From a virus, in the IMG/VR virus record IMGVR_UViG_3300017730_000001, positions 1 through 64,000 of that record: a DNA stretch of 64,000 nt; one strand, given 5' to 3'. Below the pieces are notes generated by a model. That model did no database searches and was not told the origin of the DNA. It was given only the letters and a program-made list of their open reading frames with translations. Every line of letters starts with the position of its first letter. The stretch's first letter is position 1. The translations under genes were made by a program, and so were the position numbers. Of this stretch, positions 6,706 through 15,854 are shown piece by piece.

Positions 6706-8980
6706 CGCAGTCTTCATCTCCTTCTTCAATTTGTGATGGTGCAAGTTCATCTTGTACAACATCTTCGACTTTACCATCCATAGTATTCTGGTAGTAAGAA
6801 GTCTTCCATCCATATTTATAGGTGTTCAATAAGTCTTTCGCCATTACTGACACAGGTACTTCATTGTTAGGGTATTGTTCTGGATTATATGACCAGTTAC
6901 CACTAATACCTTGGTCAAAGAACTTCTGCATCACTGCAACTACATTGATATAACCAGTGTTGTCTGGCATATCCCATAGCAATGTGTATGCACTCTTAAG
7001 AGTAGAATACTGAGGCACTATCTGTTTCAATGTACCTTTCTTACTCTTCTTAACTGAGAGATGGTCTCTAGGTGGTTCAATACCATTAGTTGCATTACAT
7101 ACAACTGAAGACGATTCACTTGGCATTTGTGCTGTAAGTGTTGAGTGTCTTAAACCATGAGTCAATATCTCTGCCCTTAAATATTCCCAATCTCTAGTAT
7201 ATACTGGTTTCACAATTGAGTCAACATCTTTTTTGTATGTGTCAATTGGTAATAAACCTTGTGCATACTTAGTTCTGTCGAAGTAGTCACATTTACCCTT
7301 TTCTTTTGCAAGTTGATTTGATGCCCTTAGTAAGTAGTATTGAAATCTCTCAGTCAAGTCATGAACTAGTTGCCATGCCTCTGGATCCGAATACTTGACT
7401 CTATGTTTTGCAAGATAATGTGCAAGACCAATATACCCTATACCAAGACTTCTTCTTGCGAGTGTCGACATCTCTGCCGCCTTTACAGGATACTCTTGAT
7501 AATCAATCAGTTCTTCTAAACCCCTCACTGCAAGTTCACATATGTCTTGTAGTTCATCATCTTTAACTACACCCACATTGACAGCACTCAATATACAAAG
7601 TGCAATCTCACCCCCATGGTCATCAATGTGGTCTATTGGGTCTGTTGGCAATGTTATCTCTTGACATAGATTACTCATGTTTACTTTATCAGTAAATGAA
7701 CTATGAGTATTACAATGGTCAATGTTCATAATATAGATTCTGACAGTCTCCGCTCTTTCTTTTAATAAATCTGTAATCAATTCTCTTGCACTAACTTTTC
7801 TTTTAGGTACTGAAGTCGCTCTCTCATACTTCTCATAGAGTTCATCAAACTCTGGCGTACCAAATGCATCATATAAACCAGGTACTTCATGTGGTGAGAA
7901 TAGAGTAATGTCTTCGTTCTTTAAGAATCTCTGATAGAACAATTCTGATAACTGAATACTGTAATCTAGTTTTCTAACTCTATTGTCTTCTGTACCCTTG
8001 TTGTTCTTTAAGACTATAATGTCTTCTATCTCTTGGTGCCAGATAGGGAAATGAACTGTAGCAGAACCCCCTCTTACACCATTCTGAGTACAACATCTTA
8101 CTGTTGATTCGAATTTCTTTAAGAATGGAATGACACCAGTATGTTGTACTTCACCCCCTCTTATCTTTGCACCTAAACCTCTGATACGACCTGCATTGAT
8201 ACCAATACCTGCCCTTTGTGCAACATATCGACCAATCGCCATATCAGATGCAAATAATGAGTCTAGTGAATCATCTGTATCGACCAGAACACATGATGCA
8301 AACTGTTTCAATGGTGTTCTAACACCTGCCATGACTGGCGTTGGTATATTAATCTTAAACATACTCACTGCATCATAGTATCTACGAACATATAGTAATC
8401 TATCGTCTGATTCATAGTCTTGAAACAATGTCATTGCAATCAACATGTACATGAACTGAGGCGTTTCAAATAGTGTACCTGTTGACCTATCTTGAACCAA
8501 ATACTTATCTACGACTTGTTGTAGACCTGCATATGTAAAGTCAAAGTCTCTACTATGTCTTAGATATGAATTGAGTTTCTTTAGTTCTTTGTCTGAGTAT
8601 TTCTCTACTAGGTCTTTCGTGTATAGACCTTTGTCTATGTTTCTCTCAATCAAGTCTTGTAGGGGTGGATAAATCTCTGAGTCTTTCCACTTGGTATTGA
8701 ATACTTGTTTCTGAATACCAAACAATAACAGTCTGGCAGCAACGAATTGGTAGTTAGGATTCTCTAGTGATATCAAATCACTTGCACTCTTCACTAGAAT
8801 CTTTTGAATCTCTTTTGTGGTGATACCATCAAAGAATTGTAGACCACTATTCATCTCTACTGAAGATTCAGAAACACCATTGATGCCTCTGCAAGACTTC
8901 TCTACCATTACATGTATCTTATCTAAATCGATAATTGATTTTGTGCCGTCACTCTTTATAACATTTATTTCTGCGTTCAT
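6689..8980 (-). CDS. nrdA: Ribonucleoside-diphosphate reductase, alpha subunit
   Basis: A 763-residue class Ia R1 subunit. An ATP-cone-like N-terminal domain (SDGTKSIIDLDKIHVMVEK) is followed by the catalytic barrel with the redox cysteine (FASCVLVD), the active-site loop NLCQEITLPT, ESSSVVCNATNGIEPPR, and a C-terminal CDAC pair that exchanges electrons with glutaredoxin. It reduces ribonucleoside diphosphates to deoxynucleotides. A ribosome binding site (GGAG) precedes the start. Size and motifs are normal. Confidence 0.95.
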   Translation of the reverse strand: MNAEINVIKSDGTKSIIDLDKIHVMVEKSCRGINGVSESSVEMNSGLQFFDGITTKEIQKILVKSASDLISLENPNYQFVAARLLLFGIQKQVFNTKWKDSEIYPPLQDLIERNIDKGLYTKDLVEKYSDKELKKLNSYLRHSRDFDFTYAGLQQVVDKYLVQDRSTGTLFETPQFMYMLIAMTLFQDYESDDRLLYVRRYYDAVSMFKINIPTPVMAGVRTPLKQFASCVLVDTDDSLDSLFASDMAIGRYVAQRAGIGINAGRIRGLGAKIRGGEVQHTGVIPFLKKFESTVRCCTQNGVRGGSATVHFPIWHQEIEDIIVLKNNKGTEDNRVRKLDYSIQLSELFYQRFLKNEDITLFSPHEVPGLYDAFGTPEFDELYEKYERATSVPKRKVSARELITDLLKERAETVRIYIMNIDHCNTHSSFTDKVNMSNLCQEITLPTDPIDHIDDHGGEIALCILSAVNVGVVKDDELQDICELAVRGLEELIDYQEYPVKAAEMSTLARRSLGIGYIGLAHYLAKHRVKYSDPEAWQLVHDLTERFQYYLLRASNQLAKEKGKCDYFDRTKYAQGLLPIDTYKKDVDSIVKPVYTRDWEYLRAEILTHGLRHSTLTAQMPSESSSVVCNATNGIEPPRDHLSVKKSKKGTLKQIVPQYSTLKSAYTLLWDMPDNTGYINVVAVMQKFFDQGISGNWSYNPEQYPNNEVPVSVMAKDLLNTYKYGWKTSYYQNTMDGKVEDVVQDELAPSQIEEGDEDCDACAI

Positions 8981-10011
8981 ATTTTCTTATACTCCATCAA
9001 TTGTAATTTTGCTGAGAGACCGTAAACTGTATTACGATTGATGATTTCGATAATCTCACTTTCACTCAAACCTTTAATAATCATATCATTTATGTCTTTG
9101 CAATCTTCTATTCTTCTATCGTTCCAGATACACACCTTGTACCCGAGGTCAATGACCTCTTCTATCTTTTTGATTATCTCGGCGTTTCTTGGTTCGTTAT
9201 CATATATTAGTATTGCGTTATCTTTTATATCATCTTGTATCTTTTTAAAATCACTACCCGCTACTGCGATACTATTCGGTAGGAATAGACTATCTATGGG
9301 TCCCTCTGTGACATAGATTGTCTTAGTCTTGTCCACTTTATTAAGATTGAAGATGAGCGGCACATCATCTCTGAATCTCATGGTCATGTATCTCAATGGT
9401 GAGTCGTTAATAGCACGACCTGATACACCAATCAATTCACCACTCTCGTCATAGAATGGCAATATTATTCTTGGGTCTTTACCCAATACTCTATCTCTAT
9501 ACTTATCTGACAACATACTAAGAGTTTGTGCCGATGATACGAACCATAAATCAGTCATTGAAGATTCTGGTATTTTTCTATCTAAGAGATAGTTCTTTGC
9601 GATTGCCTTTTCGAGAACAGGAAAGGCGATTGCCTTGAGACTGTTTTCTTTTTCAACCACAGTTTTATTTAGATTATCTGTTCGTGGGGTGAACTTAAAA
9701 GCGTTCGCCGATGGCATTTTTCTTTTAGGTTTCATACCTTTTTCTGATAGAAATTCTTTCAGATATTCTTTGTGAACTGATGGCCAATGGTCTTTGATAA
9801 AGTTTATCGAAGATGTTGACTTACCACAATTATGGCATTTGAAGATGAATGATTGTTCTTTGACGAAGTGAAACCCTCGTGCCTTATATACATTCTTTTG
9901 CGAATCACCACAGTAATTGCACCTGTGATTCATCGTATTCTCGTTTGTCCATTTGGCACGGTCTAAGTAGACCATGACCATCGACAAGTATTTTCGCTCT
10001 AACCATAACAT
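8977..10011 (-). CDS. 61: DNA primase (T4 gp61-like)
   Basis: A 344-residue DnaG-type primase. The N-terminal zinc ribbon is CNYCGDSQKNVYKARGF with a second CHNCG. The catalytic TOPRIM domain has YVTEGPIDSLFLP and ILIYDNEPRNAEI. It works with the gp41 helicase to lay down lagging-strand primers. The long N terminus aligns with T4 gp61, supporting the start at 10011. Its end overlaps nrdA by 4 bp. A -10-like TATAAT lies just upstream without a clear -35. Confidence 0.88.
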   Translation of the reverse strand: MLWLERKYLSMVMVYLDRAKWTNENTMNHRCNYCGDSQKNVYKARGFHFVKEQSFIFKCHNCGKSTSSINFIKDHWPSVHKEYLKEFLSEKGMKPKRKMPSANAFKFTPRTDNLNKTVVEKENSLKAIAFPVLEKAIAKNYLLDRKIPESSMTDLWFVSSAQTLSMLSDKYRDRVLGKDPRIILPFYDESGELIGVSGRAINDSPLRYMTMRFRDDVPLIFNLNKVDKTKTIYVTEGPIDSLFLPNSIAVAGSDFKKIQDDIKDNAILIYDNEPRNAEIIKKIEEVIDLGYKVCIWNDRRIEDCKDINDMIIKGLSESEIIEIINRNTVYGLSAKLQLMEYKKI

Positions 10012-10045
10012 TACTACTTATTATACAGTAATTATGGTCAAAATA

Positions 10046-10864
10046 CTAGTCGGTTTTATTGATTTTGGGAACTTTCTTTTTGGGTACTTGAATGACATAT
10101 CTGTTCTCAACTACCTTTGGTTTATCTTTCTCAATCTTTCTTGCAATAAGACTTGTTGATGTTATCAATAGTAAAATCGCAAGTGGGTCAAACACAAAGA
10201 TGAGTGCAAAAATCACCCACCTAACAGCGTTGTCAAGGTACTTGACACTCTCTTCCTGACCATATATCACTTCTGCAACATACTTAATCGGACCAATCTC
10301 ACCCTCTTGCATGAGTTGTTCTCTTTTGAGAGGCATCAATTCTTCATTGTACTTGACTACTTGTTCAATTATAACATCCATATCTTGTGCAATCAAGTCC
10401 CTTTCTTCTTTTTGTCTACGGTCAATGTAGTTTCTATCTTGGGGTCTTGCAGTACTAATAACTAAATCTAATCCCTCTAGTCGTGTTTCTAGTCTCTCTA
10501 GTTTACCCTCTTCACCCTCTATTCTCTTCTCTATGATTGACATCTCAAGTGAAAACGAATCACCCTTAAGTGTCTGGTCTATGTTCGCCTTTGATAAGAA
10601 CCCAAAGATACCCAATGATGTAATTAACATCAATATGAAAACTGATAGGGTTAGATAATACTTCATGTAATTGAGTCTTTCCCAAAATAGATGTAGATAG
10701 GCGGCAGTGACTATTTTACCAAACTCTAATACACCAGTCATAATGACAACTGATAACCATGCACCTGCAAATATAGTTGCAAGACCAAGAACTGAGAAAT
10801 AGGCGGCGATACCTGCAATTACAAGAGAGGTACCTAGAGCCAAATAGTTTAAGAATTTTTCCAT
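10046..10864 (-). CDS. Multi-pass membrane protein with central coiled coil
   Basis: A 272-residue protein. Four hydrophobic segments are visible: three near the N terminus (about residues 8-28, 32-48 and 68-90) and one near 215-240. Between them lies a soluble, highly charged coiled coil (EKRIEGEEGKLERLETRLEG). The C terminus is basic (PKKKVPKINK). Similar proteins of unknown function occur in T4-like marine phages. The position directly behind the PAP2-domain gene hints at an envelope or virion-entry role. No enzyme motif is seen. Confidence 0.6.
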   Translation of the reverse strand: MEKFLNYLALGTSLVIAGIAAYFSVLGLATIFAGAWLSVVIMTGVLEFGKIVTAAYLHLFWERLNYMKYYLTLSVFILMLITSLGIFGFLSKANIDQTLKGDSFSLEMSIIEKRIEGEEGKLERLETRLEGLDLVISTARPQDRNYIDRRQKEERDLIAQDMDVIIEQVVKYNEELMPLKREQLMQEGEIGPIKYVAEVIYGQEESVKYLDNAVRWVIFALIFVFDPLAILLLITSTSLIARKIEKDKPKVVENRYVIQVPKKKVPKINKTD

Positions 10865-10867
10865 AAT

Positions 10868-12673
10868 TTACTTAGAGTATCTTTTTAAAAGACCGAAAAT
10901 CTTCTTAGAATCTTCTTTGTTCTTTTTGAGATACTTGTTTCTACTTCTTACTAAAGGTGTGTCTGTTGATACAGCACTACCTGTAGCGTTCACTGGCGCA
11001 TCTTCTTTTAAGTCATCTTTAAGATACTTTGCCATTTCATCTGCAAGTTGTATACCTGCGTTATAATCTGTTGGGTAATGCAACCCAGCTTGAACTCTTC
11101 CATATGCACATATATCAGCGGCATCTCTAAGATTACCCTCATGTTCTGGATATTTCTCTGCATAGAAGTTTGCAACCAGATATGGTTGCATTGAATGACC
11201 TGATGGATATGAAGGAGAGTTTGCAGTTCCTGTTTTCCATTTGTTAAGTTTCATATTAAGTGCTTCTGCAACTTGATATGGTCTAGGTCTGTTGAATGAA
11301 TTTTTAAAGTGTCTGATTACTGGTGTACATTGGTCTACGATGTAATCCATATACTCTTCATCAAACTCTAAGTCTGAGTCTTCCATGTATTCTTTGATAT
11401 AATAACATGGGTCATCGGCACAATTGATGTATTTCTTTTTGATGTCATCTGTTGCGTTGTTTGACTCTTTGATGACTGTTTCTAATTCTGACTTAGTTGT
11501 TTTAGAACTATTTGTAGGTGGGGGCATCATTTCTATTTCTGACCAACCATCTTCAAATATCTCTACTTTGTGATATTTGGGTTTCTTTAGTTTCTCAAAT
11601 ACATTGAATTGAAGTTTATCTATGTTCGATGGATTCATCAATGACTCTGTTGTTAGACCAAGTTTCTTGTCAACTTTTCTCAGTACATCACCAGTTGATG
11701 ACCTCATACTATCTGCCCAATCGACCATTTTCTTTTTAATCTCAGCGCCTTTCTTTGTATCACCTGCACTGACTAAACCTGAATATGTTAATGCCATTGC
11801 AAGACCAACAGGACCACCCATCCATATAGGTAGACCACCTGTTGCCATACCAGCACTCAATAAACCAATACCTTTGATACCATCTGGCGTTGCAATCAAG
11901 TCTGCGAACCCAGCGTTACCTGCAAAGGCGGCAGGTATAATAGTCAAGTCAAAATCAGATTCTATATCACCCGAGAATGACATTCTTAACCATTGTGCAA
12001 TTGCGAGACTAGATACACCAACAGCACTCATAGTTGCGAGTACTTTGTTTTTCTGCATGAACTCATCTGTTTTAATTAGACCCTTTTCTAACTGTTGGAA
12101 TGCCTTAGTGTCATGTATAGCGGCACCCCCTACTGTAAGAGTCTTACCCACAGTTCTAAGTGAACCCATTATGGTCTTAGATGTTGCAGTTATTGAACCA
12201 CCAATCGCCTTGACTGTATTGTATACTGAAGGTTCTTTAAATGCCTTACCAATCGTTGCGATATCTAAACCTATTGCATCTTTTAATTCACCAATGTGTT
12301 GTTTTAAGTCTGCAACTTGAGTTGGTAATGAACCACCAACATCGTTCTTAGGTTTCTCAGAAGGTGTGGCGTCCTTGTCGGGATTTGTCTTCGCTACATT
12401 CCCCTTCGGAGATTTTTTATCCGGTGCCGGTCTCGTATCACCTTGGTCGCCCTTTTTGGGCATTGATTGTAGTTTTCTTTTGAGTTCTTTTGCCTTGTCT
12501 GAATCTGGATGTGACTTGAGATAGTCTTGTTGTTTATCTGTAGACATGTCGAAGAACCATGCATCTTTCTTCTTGTCTTCTTCAACTAGAAGTTCTTCAC
12601 ATATGGAGTCTATTGCATCACAATATTGTTTGTAGTCTTCATCAATATGATATAGTACTTCGTTAATATACAT
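10868..12673 (-). CDS. Large protein with C-terminal PAP2/vanadium-haloperoxidase-like phosphatase domain
   Basis: 601 residues. The N-terminal 110 residues contain a phage-typical STDKQQDYLKSHPDSDKAKE segment and a charged linker. The middle (about 130-330) is rich in Gly/Ala with hydrophobic stretches able to enter membranes. The C-terminal domain (about 430-550) has the three PAP2 signatures: KNSFNRPRP, PSGHS and GRVQAGLHYPTD, with catalytic-type histidines and arginines all present. PAP2 enzymes remove phosphate from lipid phosphates such as undecaprenyl pyrophosphate. I infer an envelope-acting virion protein, possibly used at entry. The substrate is unknown. Confidence 0.7.
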   Translation of the reverse strand: MYINEVLYHIDEDYKQYCDAIDSICEELLVEEDKKKDAWFFDMSTDKQQDYLKSHPDSDKAKELKRKLQSMPKKGDQGDTRPAPDKKSPKGNVAKTNPDKDATPSEKPKNDVGGSLPTQVADLKQHIGELKDAIGLDIATIGKAFKEPSVYNTVKAIGGSITATSKTIMGSLRTVGKTLTVGGAAIHDTKAFQQLEKGLIKTDEFMQKNKVLATMSAVGVSSLAIAQWLRMSFSGDIESDFDLTIIPAAFAGNAGFADLIATPDGIKGIGLLSAGMATGGLPIWMGGPVGLAMALTYSGLVSAGDTKKGAEIKKKMVDWADSMRSSTGDVLRKVDKKLGLTTESLMNPSNIDKLQFNVFEKLKKPKYHKVEIFEDGWSEIEMMPPPTNSSKTTKSELETVIKESNNATDDIKKKYINCADDPCYYIKEYMEDSDLEFDEEYMDYIVDQCTPVIRHFKNSFNRPRPYQVAEALNMKLNKWKTGTANSPSYPSGHSMQPYLVANFYAEKYPEHEGNLRDAADICAYGRVQAGLHYPTDYNAGIQLADEMAKYLKDDLKEDAPVNATGSAVSTDTPLVRSRNKYLKKNKEDSKKIFGLLKRYSK

Positions 12674-13292
12674 CTTCTGCGGTAAACAGGACTCTATCTT
12701 CCCCTATGTACCCCTCATATATTAGTACACCATAACCTATACTATGTTCTGCAACATTGGTGACTGTTGATTTTTCTGGATATATTTTGATTTCTTCATT
12801 CTCATCAAAGTTCTGTTTGATTTGAGTTCTTAGATGATAATCAGAACCATGCATTTTTAGAGAACATAGTTTACCAATGTCTTGTGCCTCTTCAATCATC
12901 TCTGGTTGAAATGCATCTTCGTCTTTCAGTAATCTATAAAAGTCTTCATACAACTGGTCTGCCTGTTCTGAATCTAAGTTAGTATGTTCTTTGAGTAAAC
13001 CAAGTGCAACTGCATATGATGCCAATTGTGACTTACCACCAGGCACTTTTCTAATTAGTTTCTTTAGATTGAATACTAATCTATGTAAAGGTGTGAGAGA
13101 GTTCTTCTCTTCTTTTGTCTTGGGGTTGTTTGCAAGTTTTTGATTCTTATTTTCTGGGTCTGTTATGAACTTGACTCTTACACCATTCTGGTCAATGAAC
13201 CCAAACTTGTAGGCAGGTGTCTTCTCAAAAGGTGTTGTCAACATCTTAAGAATCCTGAATACGATTAAACTGTCTATTACTCTTCCGACCAT
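12663..13292 (-). CDS. Conserved T4-like marine phage protein, probably virion-associated
   Basis: 209 residues, no recognised enzymatic motif. The N-terminal pattern (DSLIVFRILKMLTTPFEKTPAY) and LVFNLKKLIRKVPGGKSQLASYA occur in uncharacterised proteins next to structural genes in T4-like marine phages. It has no Shine-Dalgarno. A late-promoter core (CATAAATA) ends 5 nt before the ATG, so it probably starts the late transcript of this block. Its end overlaps the PAP2 gene by 11 bp. Confidence 0.6.
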   Translation of the reverse strand: MVGRVIDSLIVFRILKMLTTPFEKTPAYKFGFIDQNGVRVKFITDPENKNQKLANNPKTKEEKNSLTPLHRLVFNLKKLIRKVPGGKSQLASYAVALGLLKEHTNLDSEQADQLYEDFYRLLKDEDAFQPEMIEEAQDIGKLCSLKMHGSDYHLRTQIKQNFDENEEIKIYPEKSTVTNVAEHSIGYGVLIYEGYIGEDRVLFTAEDVY

Positions 13293-13297
13293 ATATC

Positions 13298-13305
13298 TAT
13301 TTATG
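13298..13305 (-). promoter_or_regulatory. T4-late-type promoter (CATAAATA)
   Basis: CATAAATA followed by GATAT and the ATG at 13292. The 5-nt gap places +1 at the start codon. Confidence 0.6.
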
Positions 13306-13317
13306 CAATCTGAATGA

Positions 13318-13689
13318 CTACAGTTCTCTCAATCGTTGTGCAAGTTTATCATCTATAGGGTAGTTTATCAACCAACCTTCTTGTATGAGTTCAAGATATA
13401 ACAACATAGTCTTTATAGATGACCAATGTTCTTCTTCTTTAATCTTAAACTGCAACATTCTCATACATGCCTCAAATCCAAACACATTGAATAAACATAT
13501 AATATGATTCAACATGAGGCGTTCTCTTAATTCACCATTCTCATGGTAACGATGAAGTAGTCGTTTTAGATATCTAAACCTACGCAAGTCTTCATTAAAG
13601 TCCTCAATGTCTTCACATTGGGGGTCATCATAATGCTTATGTGCGTATGCGTTAAAGTTTTTTGCTGTGATTTTGTCAAATAGACCCAT
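13318..13689 (-). CDS. Conserved phage protein of unknown function
   Basis: A 123-residue, largely helical protein (starts MGLFDKITAKNF; contains LKRLLHRYHENGELRERL and LNHIICLFNVFGFEACMRML). The same pattern of a short helical protein with a FN-VFG core is widespread in T4-like marine phages beside structural genes. The function is unknown to me. A hairpin with a late-promoter core lies 31 nt upstream. Confidence 0.6.
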   Translation of the reverse strand: MGLFDKITAKNFNAYAHKHYDDPQCEDIEDFNEDLRRFRYLKRLLHRYHENGELRERLMLNHIICLFNVFGFEACMRMLQFKIKEEEHWSSIKTMLLYLELIQEGWLINYPIDDKLAQRLREL

Positions 13690-13699
13690 AATATAATTG

Positions 13700-13741
13700 T
13701 TTAGTTGTTGTGTCTACTAGTATTTAGTAGACTCAACTAAA
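13700..13741 (-). promoter_or_regulatory. Long hairpin containing a late-promoter core
   Basis: Two nested inverted repeats: an outer arm TTTAGTTG/CAACTAAA and an inner arm GTCTACTA/TAGTAGAC. The late core CTAAATA (13721-13727) is exposed at the apex on the minus strand. There is no U-tract, so it is not a clear intrinsic terminator. It sits 31 nt before the ATG at 13689. Confidence 0.45.
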
Positions 13742-13746
13742 GAAGT

Positions 13747-14166
13747 TTAAACGATTGAACCGTAAACTTTGAATGAACCAGTTTCTAACTGTTCATATTT
13801 AACTTTGAGAGAAATGTTTCTTTCTTCTTTCTCAATCTCATCGATAGGTGTATCTACTGATTTACCAAACACCCCACCAAATTGAGTAAACTCTAAGTTT
13901 AATTCACCTGAACCTGAGAACTCTTCATCTTGTACTACACCATGTCCTTCTACTTGAACTTTCTTATGTAGACCCATTTGAGAGAGTTTTGATTCCATTT
14001 GTTGAATAGCGGCGAGAGGATTCATAAACTCTGACACTGCAACATGACCCAAAACTGCATTAAGTTTGTTCTTAACTGCCTGGGAATCTATGTCGTAAGG
14101 TACTGTTGAGTCTAAACCAAAGTCCCCACCTAAATTTTCAATTAAATATTCGTTAAATGATTTCAT
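13747..14166 (-). CDS. Probable virion protein of unknown function
   Basis: A 139-residue protein opening with MKSFNEYLIENLGGDFG, a short N-terminal helix like those on many proteins of this late block. It continues with an alpha/beta region whose C-terminal half is strand-rich (EGHGVVQDEEFSGSGELN). No catalytic motif. Grouping with the two following small proteins suggests a structural role; this is inference. Confidence 0.5.
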   Translation of the reverse strand: MKSFNEYLIENLGGDFGLDSTVPYDIDSQAVKNKLNAVLGHVAVSEFMNPLAAIQQMESKLSQMGLHKKVQVEGHGVVQDEEFSGSGELNLEFTQFGGVFGKSVDTPIDEIEKEERNISLKVKYEQLETGSFKVYGSIV

Positions 14167-14174
14167 AATTTTTC

Positions 14175-14402
14175 CTATTGTGCATCGTAGTAGTTTTTAT
14201 TCAACTCACCACGAACTATTGTTTCACCAACTTTTCTACACTTAATGTAGACCCTTTCGACATTACCACCTGGTGTAGTGAATGTTCTAATGCCGTTTGC
14301 AACCGTACCATTTGATTCGTTGTAAGTATCTGAATCAGATTTTACGGCAGCATTATCATACTGCCATAAATTATTCGAACCTGGAACGACTACATATGCC
14401 AT
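14175..14402 (-). CDS. Small structural protein candidate
   Basis: 75 residues, acidic, strand-forming (MAYVVVPGSNNLWQYDNAA; FTTPGGNVERVYIKCRKVGE). It starts 10 nt after the Ig-like decoration gene ends. Compact beta proteins of this type at this position are usually virion or decoration proteins in marine myoviruses, but I cannot assign it more precisely. Confidence 0.5.
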   Translation of the reverse strand: MAYVVVPGSNNLWQYDNAAVKSDSDTYNESNGTVANGIRTFTTPGGNVERVYIKCRKVGETIVRGELNKNYYDAQ

Positions 14403-14411
14403 AGTCTTCTA

Positions 14412-14957
14412 CTATGCAACTACTGTAATTGTACCAGCAGCAGTACCAATTCCTGCGATATTGGTAATAGTTGCGTTTGTAGAAGTACCGTTATCTTTTA
14501 CAGTACCACTGTTTAATGCCATTGCATTTGCACCAATACTTAGAACATCACCTGCATTTGTAGCAGCGTTAGCTGCACCAATTACAAGACTGAATACTAG
14601 TTCGTTAGAACCTGTACCACTTGCGTATGATAATACATGATTTGCTCTTTGGTCATTTACAACTGTAAGTTGTGGTGTGCCTGTGACTGCAACTGCCTCG
14701 TTAAATCTAACTCGTACGGATAATGTTCCACCCGCTGATTTATCAAATGCTGTTGAAATAAATTCTATTTCTGTAATATCAGCAGAACCAATTGAAACTG
14801 CAAGTCCACTTACTGCACATAAGACTTCATCTGTTGCGCCACTTTTAGGGTTTTCAAATCTCCAACCACTAGCGTCAGCGTAAACTTTCTTCTTATCTGC
14901 ATCGTTTAACCACTTAGGTTTCGATTCGTCTGCATCTGAAATTCCCCATAATGCCAT
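14412..14957 (-). CDS. Ig-like repeat protein, probable capsid decoration or fibre protein
   Basis: 181 residues. The N terminus (MALWGISDADESKPKWLNDADKKKVYA) resembles N termini of virion proteins in T4-like marine phages. The rest is a low-complexity, Ala/Thr/Val-rich beta domain (SVRVRFNEAVAVTGTPQLTV) like the SwmB/Ig-like adhesion repeats of secreted bacterial proteins. Such domains coat capsids or fibres and bind surfaces. The base composition is GC-richer than its neighbours, compatible with domain acquisition. A good ribosome binding site (AGGAGAATAAA) precedes it. Confidence 0.65.
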   Translation of the reverse strand: MALWGISDADESKPKWLNDADKKKVYADASGWRFENPKSGATDEVLCAVSGLAVSIGSADITEIEFISTAFDKSAGGTLSVRVRFNEAVAVTGTPQLTVVNDQRANHVLSYASGTGSNELVFSLVIGAANAATNAGDVLSIGANAMALNSGTVKDNGTSTNATITNIAGIGTAAGTITVVA

Positions 14958-14966
14958 TTTATTCTC

Positions 14967-15527
14967 CTATTTCGCAACCTTTAAGATTGCATTAAATGTT
15001 TTACTAAAAGTGTTTTTGTCTTTTTGTAATAGTTGTAAGTATTTAGTTCGAATTGGTGCTCGAACCTTCATTAAAGTGTCATGAACTTTGACTGCATCTG
15101 CATTTTTTACTTTAATCTTCTTCATATCATCTGTTCTAACTTCACCATCTTTGGTTCCATCTTTGAATTTACGAAGTTGTATTAACATCGTTGCATCTGG
15201 TCTATTCTGTACACCAGTTGCCTTCGATTGCATTGCATCCATGGCACGATTGAAGACTTCATCCTCTTCTGCCTCTGCATACTTACCCTTTGCCATTTTA
15301 GATATTTTATCTAATTTTGCTCTTAAATCTTTCTCGTTCTTAGATTGTGCAACAGCACGAGCAATTTTTTTATTACCTGCATCTGACATCATACCAAAGT
15401 CAGCAATCTTTTCCATTACTTGTTTGACATTTGATGATGCCTCAATTGCATCTGTAATATGTTTTTTATAGTTGAGTCTCTTCAACTTTTCTTTAAACAT
15501 TCTTGTTCTGGCGTCTACTTTTTCCAT
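14967..15527 (-). CDS. Helical, lysine-rich probable virion protein
   Basis: A 186-residue, strongly helical and basic protein (MEKVDARTRMFKEKLKRLNYKKHI start; repeated K/D/A-rich helices). It joins the run of charged proteins between 15 and 21 kb that look like internal head proteins or scaffolding-associated proteins. No enzyme motif. It overlaps the following gene by 1 bp. Confidence 0.5.
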   Translation of the reverse strand: MEKVDARTRMFKEKLKRLNYKKHITDAIEASSNVKQVMEKIADFGMMSDAGNKKIARAVAQSKNEKDLRAKLDKISKMAKGKYAEAEEDEVFNRAMDAMQSKATGVQNRPDATMLIQLRKFKDGTKDGEVRTDDMKKIKVKNADAVKVHDTLMKVRAPIRTKYLQLLQKDKNTFSKTFNAILKVAK

Positions 15528-15853
15528 TATTCTTCTAAGTCCACTTTACCATCCCATTTGCCTTGTTCAATTTCTCGTATCAAGTCATAGCATGTTCTTT
15601 CAACTTGTTGTAGACCTTTAAATATATTAGATGGTCCGTCTGCACGATTGTTATATTGAAACTTCTCGTGGTCTTTGTTAATCTTTTCAATAGTCTTTAA
15701 AATCTTTTTATAACCATTGATTTCTTGTTTTCTATTGAACTCTGAACCCTTTTTCTCAGCAGGACTTTTCCCATGAAAGTTTATTCTTTCAATGATTTCT
15801 TCTTTGCCATCATTGTGTTCTTTAATTACTTGTACTAGACTTTTATATGTCAT
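15527..15853 (-). CDS. Small helical protein of the late block
   Basis: 108 residues from the ATG at 15853 (MTYKSLVQVIKEHNDGKEE). The open frame continues upstream to 15952, but GAGAAGTAAT directly before this ATG and the upstream stop at 15855 favour the shorter form. It is charged and helical with FNRKQEINGYKKILKTIEKI. Function unknown, probably structural or packaging-associated by position. Confidence 0.5.
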   Translation of the reverse strand: MTYKSLVQVIKEHNDGKEEIIERINFHGKSPAEKKGSEFNRKQEINGYKKILKTIEKINKDHEKFQYNNRADGPSNIFKGLQQVERTCYDLIREIEQGKWDGKVDLEE

Positions 15854-15854
15854 A

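Noticed and set aside
11622-12320. Plus-strand 232-codon open frame
   Set aside because: It is antisense to the Gly/Ala-rich region of the PAP2 gene. Such composition creates long antisense frames; no start signals were seen.
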